The notes under the pieces are model-generated. The model ran no database searches. It was not told where the DNA came from and saw only the letters and a program-made list of their open reading frames with translations. DNA of 64,000 bases from Geosiphon pyriformis (Eukaryota > Glomeromycota > Glomeromycetes > Archaeosporales > Geosiphonaceae): contig JAAOMT010000518.1 in the NCBI GenBank assembly GCA_016748015.1, positions 121,478-185,477 of the forward strand, given 5' to 3'. Position 1 is the stretch's first letter, and every line of letters begins with the position of its first letter. The position numbers were made by a program, and so were the translations under genes. This document shows positions 57,621 to 64,000 of this stretch, piece by piece.

Positions 57621-58874
57621 TTAGATGAATTGGTGGCTTTCTGGAGCAACTCGATATGCTTGTTGTCTTCTTGGTTTGGCATTTCCTGTATAAATTTGGT
57701 GTTGGACCAAATTGGTTCTTCCTAAGTCATTGTTGTTTTTAGTAAAGATATTGGCAAATTCTGCAATTAGCTCTTTGAGCTGGGTCTGTTGTTGTGGTTC
57801 AAGTTGTCCCATGTTGATTTGAGATAGTTTTTCTATGACAACATGATAGTTTTCGGAGCTGGGGTTTGAGTTGATTTTTGGTAGTGAATGTCCAATAATT
57901 TCAGAGAAATCGGGAACTGTTTGGAGTAATTCTTGTTGAAATATATTACTGTAAATAACTTCAATTTCTAAATTATTTAATAAAATTATGGGGTAATTAT
58001 TGGGGTTGTAAAAAGTAACTCGGACTTTCTTTGTTCCTTCTAGAATATAAATATTTGGGATCGAAATATTATGTTCCAAACAGACTTGTTCATTGGACTC
58101 AAAAATTTGTTGTGTGGTTGTTGGCTTTGGACAAGTGTAGATTTCCAGATGTTCTCCAAAGGGTAAGATGGTAATCAGTTGTAGAAGTCTGAGAATCTGG
58201 TGGAATTTGTTCTGTGTGTTAAGGGCTATATTAACTGGAACTGTAAATTGTTCAGTTGAACCAAAACCTTGGGTTCTTCTATCACTTTTTCTTAATTGTT
58301 CTCTTTGATTGATTAGTTGCAAACCCAAAATGTTGATTAAGGGTAGGTAAATAGCTTGGACAATTTTTTCAGCATGTTCGATCTTGAATGGTTTGTCAGT
58401 TTCATTTTGAAGCATCACTGTAATGTCTCCAGTATATCCAGCATCGATTATTTCTCCTCTGACATTGATTCTTTTGCTTGCCAGAGAGGACTGGGAGGTG
58501 ATTTGAACCATTGCTCTTGGCAGGATTTTGAGTGCAATTTTGAGGTTGATTTTTGTGTGAGATTTGGGTTTAAAAACAAGAGTATCCTTGCCTGGATATT
58601 TTAGGTCATATCCAGCATCAATTTCGTGTGTTTTTTCAGGTTTCATTCCTTGTCCGTTGTTGTTGAAGTATTTAAGTTGTAAGGCAGGCTGATTTTTGAT
58701 AAAGTAGATAAGTGTTGTTTCAATTTTTTCCGTTGCTTCAGGTTCTTCAAATTCAATTTTGTTCTCATCATTTTTACTGGGCAAAGGGATACTAAGAGCG
58801 TAGCATTCAGGACACTACTGTTTATTACAAGACATAATGTATTCTTCACATAACCTAATGTTCATTTGCTCTAA
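57621..58874 (-). CDS. dUTPase and N-terminal pol linker of element 2
   Basis: A frame open for 387 codons (58,784-57,621). The dUTPase motifs in order are EIDAGYDL (motif 1, near 58,619), SQSSLAS (2, near 58,490), RGEIIDAGYTGDITVMLQN (3, near 58,457), EKIVQAIYLPL (4, near 58,367) and RRTQGFGSTEQ (5, near 58,277). The catalytic-type Asp in motif 3 and motif 1 are kept. Motif 2 has SQSSLA where GRSGLA is usual. A beta-rich segment with LPFGEHLEIYTCPKP follows, then the RT entry (NNDLGRTNLVQHQIYTG). Role inferred: removes dUTP during cDNA synthesis. It is the best-preserved reading frame of the element. Confidence 0.88.
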
Positions 58875-59459
58875 TCATTGAATTTGAGCTTTTTGGATTG
58901 GATAGGTGTGACTTGCAATTTGGTAGTAGACTTCTACTTCGTTTTCGTAATCGAATCCAGCTAATTTCATGGTGTATTCAATATATTCTGCTTCCTTTAT
59001 TTGATGAACATCTTCTTTGGTAGCTCCATTAATTAATGCCATTGCTAAGTCGAAAATCATCTCAGCATCATAGGGGTAATGATAAAGTTTGTTGAAAGCA
59101 CTATTGTATCCTGCATTAAAAGGTGTTTCTTTTTTTACTTTTTCTGAAATTGATAAAGCATATTGGCAGGTCTGATCACAGACTCCTTCTCTCATGGCTA
59201 TATCAATCCAATTGCATTTTTCTGATAGTATATCTCCACAAGTCAAACAAGGAGTGTTATCCTATTTTCTGCTTCTTTTTATTAGATGGCCCCATCATTC
59301 TCTGTGGCAAGCCTTGCAGTAATAACAAGTATGATTTTCATATTCTTCTTCAGGTAAAATGCAGGCTTTCATTAACAATAGTTTCTTGTGGCAGTCTTTA
59401 CATTTAAGGGGAATATAGGGGCATTGTTTTCTTGGTTCGGGTTTTGAGTAAGGAATATT
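58875..59459 (-). pseudogene. Cysteine-rich domain of element 2
   Basis: Between protease and dUTPase. Pairs CKDCHKK, CYYCKACHREWWGHL, CLTCGDIL, CNW and CDQTCQYA suggest two or more zinc-binding sites, followed by a helical stretch (TPFNAGYNSAFNKLYHYPYD). The same module with the same spacing pattern is found in element 1 at 26,930-27,640, so it is a family feature. Function unknown; nucleic-acid binding is a guess. Confidence 0.65.
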
Positions 59460-60206
59460 TTATCCAGAGGTTTCGGGTTCAGAGTGTGGGGTAAAATGTT
59501 TTTGTTCTGTTTTATCAGCCCAGTTGGACATTGATCCAAGAGCCATGAATGTTTCGATGAGGGGTTTTTCTTTTTCTGGTTCGAATTCAAAAGCTGGGGC
59601 TTTTTCAGAGCATTTGTTGAATGTACTACAAGTGGCAGGTATCCGGGCATGTTGTTCTTGGTAGGAGATTGTTAACTCTTGTGTTTCCCAATTCAGATTA
59701 GCATTGGCTTTTTGAAGCCAATCATTTCCAATGAGAGCTTGGTACTGGGGTGCGTCTATTATAAGAACTTTGACTGGAATGGTGATTCCATCGAGAGTGA
59801 ATGGAAAATTGTCAATTTCTCTTACTGGGGTTTTTTTCATGCTATTGGCAGTAATGATTACTGTTTGAGCTGGTCGGTCGACATTTCTCTTCAACTGTTG
59901 CATTAACTGGTAGGTGATAATGCTTCTGGCGGATCCACTGTCTAGGATCAAGTGAATTGTCTTTCCTTCAACTTCTGCTTCAGTGTACATAGCTGTGATT
60001 GCTTTTTGTTCATTGGCAGCTACATTGCTAAGCAAAAATGGTGACTTATTTGCTTCAAACTCAAAAAAGAATATATCTGAAAGGTTAGTGTTTTCAGCAA
60101 TTCTGGCTGGTGGGATTGTGGTGAGAGTATAAGAAGGGTTTTGTTGTTGTGCTGCAGCTCTACCTTCCGAGGGTGCAGTATGGTGAAAATCCTGTTCTTT
60201 TGGCAT
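59460..60206 (-). CDS. Aspartic protease of element 2
   Basis: The ATG at 60,206 lies within the end of the gag frame, so gag and protease overlap out of frame. Retropepsin core HLILDSGSARSIITYQLMQQ, hinge-like ANSMKKTPVREIDNFPFTLD, and ALIGNDWLQKANANLNWETQ, equivalent to the element 1 protease. The DSG triad is intact and the frame is open. Confidence 0.85.
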   Translation of the reverse strand: MPKEQDFHHTAPSEGRAAAQQQNPSYTLTTIPPARIAENTNLSDIFFFEFEANKSPFLLSNVAANEQKAITAMYTEAEVEGKTIHLILDSGSARSIITYQLMQQLKRNVDRPAQTVIITANSMKKTPVREIDNFPFTLDGITIPVKVLIIDAPQYQALIGNDWLQKANANLNWETQELTISYQEQHARIPATCSTFNKCSEKAPAFEFEPEKEKPLIETFMALGSMSNWADKTEQKHFTPHSEPETSG

Positions 60207-61960
60207 TGTTAAATAACTGGGTTGAGTGTGGTAGTGGTTGAGTGGAATTTCGGAGAACCAATTGGTTGTTTGAACTGATTCTATTGTTGTTTACTTGGTA
60301 TTGGTTTTGTGGTGTGAATTGATTTTGTGTAATTAGTCTTTAAGCAGGTACTTGATAATGTTGTGTGGGTGGTTGTTGGTACTGCTATTGGATTGGCTGT
60401 GGGATGGGCTGATAATAGTTATTTTAGTATTGGGGTCTTGGTGGATAGTAAGCTAGTAGTGGTGGTTAATAATAAGATTGCTGTGGTGAAGAGTAACGTT
60501 AATTACTCCTATTTTGTTGGTCTTGTTGTAGCTTTCTGTAATCTCTTTTCCAGTGACCAGAGATTCCACAGTAATGGCAATTCTAAGGCTGGTTATTAGA
60601 AAGTGGTGCAAAGTTATTTTGATTTCATCTTTGGGGTGGTTGATATCTTTGGGGTTGCTGTTGTTGTTGATTGGTGAAATAGTTTTCAACCTTTTTTGTA
60701 AGTTGGTCAATTTTTTCCTCAGCTGCTGAGCTAGGTTTCTCCAATTGCCAAATTTACAAGTTTTGTGCAATTGCTCTCTTCCATGGTCATTTCATATCTT
60801 TTTGTATGCTGTATGGCAGAGTTTAAATCTTCTGGCGCATGTGGGTGAATCTTTTTAATTAGTTTATCTTTTAGACCAGCAATAAATTGATCCAAGATTT
60901 GAGCATCAGAATAATAATTGTTTGTTTCAAGTTGGCGAATTCGTCTGAGAAGTTTGTTGAATTTCCCAATATAAGTCATAACAGATTTGGAGGGTTTTTG
61001 TTTGATATTTTGAAAATGATTGCAAAGGGTGATAGAGGTATTATTGTCGGTGAACTGTTCAAGGAAAGCTGCTTTGAAAGTGTTCCAATCATTGAATGGG
61101 GCAGCCAAGTTTTCAAACCATTCTCCTGCTGTTCCTTTGAGAAAGTAGGAAATTGTTCTTAACATTCTGGCAGCATTCCATCTATTTGCATCTCCAGCTT
61201 TAGTAATTTGGTCGAGTCATTCTTGGAGACTGGTCTTAATATCTTCTCCATTGAATTCAGGAATTTTTGCGATATATGTTGTCATTTTGTCTTCTTCATT
61301 TTCACTGTCTATTGATTCTTCTTTAGTTATTTCAGAGTTATTTTCTTTGTTTGCTGCTGTCTCAGAGTGTTCACTTTGGTTTTCAGCTAGAAAATCAAGG
61401 AGATTGGAACTAATTTGAAGGGGTTCTTGTTGTCTGGTGGGACTTCTGAGTGATGTAAAATCTTCTGGTCTTGCAAATCAATTCAAGAGTAAATTAGGTG
61501 TTTGTGCTTGTGCAAGTGAAGCTGGAAAAGGTGTGATAGTAAGTGGAAGTTTTGAACTGGTTCCTTGTTCAGGTGTTTGTAAATGTTTGGCAGTTGTTTT
61601 TGGTAGTGTTGGAGTATTTGGGGTGGCCCTTGAGTATTGCTTCAATTTGTTTTTGTCTTTGTTGCTTGTTTCTGTTTCCGATTTAAAATCAATAGTGTAT
61701 TGAGACTGCACTGAATATGTTTCTTCACAGTATTTAATAATGTTAAAATTAAGTTCGTGAAAGTAAGTGGCAAGTGTTTCACTGTTAAGGTCTTCAGTTC
61801 CCAACTGTGAATAGTGTGCTAAATTATTGTAAAAGTTGCTTCTAACTTCTGAAATATTGTAATTTCCAAAAGATAATTGTTGATGTGGTTTTCAATGTAT
61901 TGGTATACTGATTTCTTAACAACTTCAATTCCGTCTGAAATGTTGAATCTTTACTTGCAG
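60160..61960 (-). pseudogene. gag: Gag of element 2
   Basis: The N-terminal region (61,804-61,480) is open but has no clear ATG. The capsid region includes LKGTAGEWFENLAAPFNDW, MTYIGKFNKLLRRIRQ and ILDQFIAGLKDKLIKKIHPH (61,165-60,731). A frameshift near 60,745 moves the frame to SSAAEEKIDQLTKKVENYF and the zinc knuckle CHYCGISGHWKRDY, where the last Cys is Tyr. A Gln/Pro/Tyr-rich tail with several stops follows. The boundaries are approximate. Confidence 0.75.
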
Positions 61961-62061
61961 TGGGTGTAAATTGACTGATAATACTCTAGAGTTGTTGTGT
62001 CTGGTGTGGTCACCACTTTGAATTTGTTGTTGCTGTGTTATTTCCATGGGAGAGCACCAAA
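61961..62061 (-). other. Leader and candidate primer-binding site of element 2
   Basis: In element direction TTTGGTGCTCTCCCATGG follows the 5' LTR at 62,061. TGG is two bases in, as in element 1, but the following bases differ, so the priming tRNA would differ. Confidence 0.5.
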
Positions 62062-63044
62062 TGTTACTAGAGGTTTTTTGGTCTCTTTTCTTAAATGTTG
62101 TCGATGCTTGTTTGCTGCAAATTCATGTTTTCTGGATGTGGTTGAACCTCCAATAACTGAATTTATCTTCAAATTATTTCTTATAATTTGAACTGCTGGG
62201 CTTATAAATGAAATGGCCAATTCTGTGCCAGTTGCTTTATGTAGTTACATTGTAATAAACATTAACTCTTTCTCAGGAAATGCTTGTCTGGAAGCTCACT
62301 AAAAAATGTGTAGTTATTTTGCTGTGAAAGTCAACTCTTCTACAGGAATTTTGTCTGTAGGCTATCCTAATGATTGTAATAAGAAAAGAAAAGAAAAATA
62401 AAAGAAATATAAAAGAAAATAAGATTTTATCAAGGGAAATGTTTTCTATCCAGGCCTGAAGTCACTAACAATTTACTGAAATTGGTAACTAATTAATTTC
62501 AAAACGTTAGTTGGGTTTTGGGGATTTTCCAAGTACAATAATTAAAGAATTTGGTTTATTGAATTATTTGATATTTATTTCTTTGTGTGTGTGTAGGAAT
62601 GGTTCTAAGTGATAAATCTAAAGTAAGATACATTTTCTTGAAGAGAGATGCTTTTCTTTTATACAACTTGTCATAACACTATTTTATGAACTTGAACTTT
62701 GCTATTTTCTACAATTTCGCTGAACTAAAGATATATTTTGGCGAATTACAAGTTATTTCTGCGAACTATTAGATATTTCGGTGAACTATCAATTATTTTG
62801 GCAAATTTCTACAAATTTTGGCAAACTTTTTGAATGTTACATAGTTCGGGGTATTGCATAATTTGATCATCACAATTAGGTTACATTTGTGTTGTATACA
62901 AATTGGGTTATTAATTAAATGATAATTTCAGACATTTTGTTAATGTAATAAGTAATAATTTGAAACAATAATATATGCTAATTAATAATAGGATTTATAA
63001 GATAATTTCATGCTAAATAATATCTCTAATTTTGTTTAGTAATA
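62062..63044 (-). repeat. 5' LTR of element 2
   Basis: 983 bp. Matches the 3' LTR along its whole length with scattered, mostly transition, differences. Its terminal TAACA has become TAATA at 63,040-63,044. Confidence 0.9.
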
Positions 63045-63048
63045 CTGG

Positions 63049-64000
63049 TCATCTTTCTTTGTTTACAGATAGTTCTTTGAGTAGGCTGGGTACTCTTAGT
63101 ATAAAAACTGGTACTGCTGTTTTTTTTGAGGACATTAATTTGGGTTTAAGTGTAGGGGTGTTTGGATTGGTTTTTTCTACTATGGCAGAATTGCAGGCCA
63201 TTGCTATGACTCTCAAGTGTGTTTCTCTTTCTCATTCGGTTGACTTGTTTTTAGACAGCCAGGCTGTTTTGCATGCATGCAAGTCAAAATTCATGTTAAT
63301 TCATCCGGATTTCAGGAATCGGTGTTGGATCAAGCATTGCCACATTGCTAATGTCATTCGATGCAAAAATTTGAATGTTAATTGGATTAAGATTAAAGAT
63401 CACTCTGGTGTCTTGGGCAATGAGCATGCTAATGCTTTCGCTGGGGCTGCTGTATTCTCTGATATGCATCTTTTTCACATGATTAATAAACATTTTTTCA
63501 GGACTGGTGGTACTGCAGTGTTTGGTAATTCTAGGTATTTTATTCATGATGTTTTCCAATCTGTTTACCATGCATGTTGGGAGATTGGTTCTGGTTTCTG
63601 GGTCTTGGTAGATAGCCTGTATGCTGATGTTGATTGGTCTAAATCTTCTTTGGTGTGGTATCTAGACTTTTATTTGGCTGCTGGCTTCACTAGTGCTTGG
63701 ACTGCTGGTTTTTAGACATATTTTATAAAAGCATTGCATCATCATCTTTCTGTTGCTGTATGTAAACATCTTTATAATAAAAGTTATTCTAGTGTAATAT
63801 GTCTATTCTGTGACAATGTTGAGATCTCGGACCATGTGTTTTCTTGCTTATTTGATGCTGCTGGTCATGCTTGGTTGGTAAAAGTTCATGTGTCTACTTG
63901 GGAGGCATGCTTGGGTTTATTTCATTCTTCTTCGTGTGTTTCACAGTTGCTTTCTACTTGCATCTTCAATGTTAGTGTTGATACAGTTCTGTGTAAAGGC
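63049..64000 (+). pseudogene. LINE ORF2, RNase H and C-terminal part, copy H (partial)
   Basis: Continuation of ORF2 after the Ty3 insertion, open from 63,049 to 63,714. The RNase H domain has LFTDSSLSRLG (Asp), STMAELQAIAMTLK (Glu), LFLDSQAVLHAC (Asp), and GVLGNEHANAFAG where the final Asp of the usual HAD motif is Asn. After a TAG at 63,715 the frame continues with HHHLSVAVCKHLYNKSYSSV and the zinc-binding C-terminus CLFCDNVEISDHVFSC. It is cut by the window edge. Confidence 0.85.

Larger units (their letters stand above)
53186..63044 (-). mobile_element. Full-length Ty3-type LTR retrotransposon, element 2, with dUTPase and extra ORF
   Basis: A minus-strand element of about 9.9 kb, with LTRs at 62,062-63,044 (5') and 53,186-54,167 (3') and a 4-bp target duplication CTGG (53,182-53,185 and 63,045-63,048). 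Order in its own direction: leader, gag, protease, cysteine-rich domain, dUTPase, RT, RNase H, integrase, extra ORF3. Integrase after RNase H is the Ty3 order. Frames are interrupted by stops and at least one frameshift, and several catalytic Asp are Asn. It is inserted into ORF2 of LINE copy H just upstream of RNase H. Confidence 0.92.
47870..64000 (+). mobile_element. Young LINE copy H (non-LTR retrotransposon), split by Ty3 element 2, runs off the window
   Basis: A near full-length LINE. A 5' leader from about 47,870 precedes ORF1 (48,001-49,794) and ORF2 (from about 49,812). ORF2 is interrupted at 53,185 by the minus-strand Ty3 element and resumes at 63,049. The 3' end lies beyond 64,000. 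The order endonuclease, RT, RNase H, C-terminal zinc motif is that of an APE-type LINE. Both ORFs carry scattered stops and changed catalytic residues, so the copy is inactive, yet it is far less decayed than copy A. Confidence 0.85.

Noticed and set aside
54136-61960. Use of TGA as a tryptophan codon in element 2
   Set aside because: Many stops at likely Trp positions are TGA, which could suggest a changed code. But TAA and TAG stops also occur, intact TGG codons are common, and the host genes here end and read normally. Mutation of a dead element explains it better.

Overview
The window looks like nuclear DNA of an AT-rich, repeat-rich fungus. The best guess is an arbuscular mycorrhizal fungus (Glomeromycotina). 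The grounds are compact genes with many short GT..AG introns, a decayed protein kinase of the type that is greatly multiplied in that group, a divergent class-3 lipase-like gene, and LINE and Ty3 families of a style I associate with Rhizophagus and its relatives. The host assignment is inference; no marker gene proves it.

Layout. Bases 1-7,500 are AT-rich: an LTR fragment (432-775) abuts a broken protein kinase (about 795-1,720), and small inverted-repeat elements and a decayed ORF follow. Bases 7,500-19,620 form the gene island. It holds the TBP repressor subunit Dr1/NC2-beta (minus, 5 exons), UVSSA (minus, 8 exons), the CCR4 deadenylase (plus, 6 exons, divergent from UVSSA), an unrecognised lysine-rich membrane-anchored protein (plus), and a head-to-head pair of lipase-like genes. 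The plus lipase copy is intact over 6 exons; the minus copy is a pseudogene and the two form a large inverted repeat. Bases 19,620-22,600 hold decayed DNA, one exon-like orphan ORF and an old LTR remnant.

Bases 22,630-64,000 are a graveyard of nested retrotransposons. An old, very AT-rich LINE copy (22,630-34,975) was split by a 5.5-kb Ty3 element (element 1, 23,993-29,504) and by another insertion that contains an assembly gap. Several 5'-truncated LINE tails follow on both strands. A younger LINE copy (47,870 to beyond 64,000) was split by a full-length Ty3 element (element 2, 53,186-63,044, minus strand). Both Ty3 elements carry a dUTPase domain and a cysteine-rich domain between protease and the position of reverse transcriptase. 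Element 2 also has an extra ORF after integrase that runs through the polypurine tract into the LTR. Element 1 has lost reverse transcriptase, RNase H and integrase. Most elements carry inactivating changes that look like C-to-T and G-to-A transitions.

Two points concern the assembly rather than biology. A 19-bp Tn5 mosaic-end (Nextera) adapter sequence is embedded in the gag of element 1, and a 20-N gap is flanked by two apparently identical 325-bp copies of the same sequence. Coordinates in decayed elements are approximate. Exon coordinates in the four intact host genes with introns come from reading splice sites and frames by eye.
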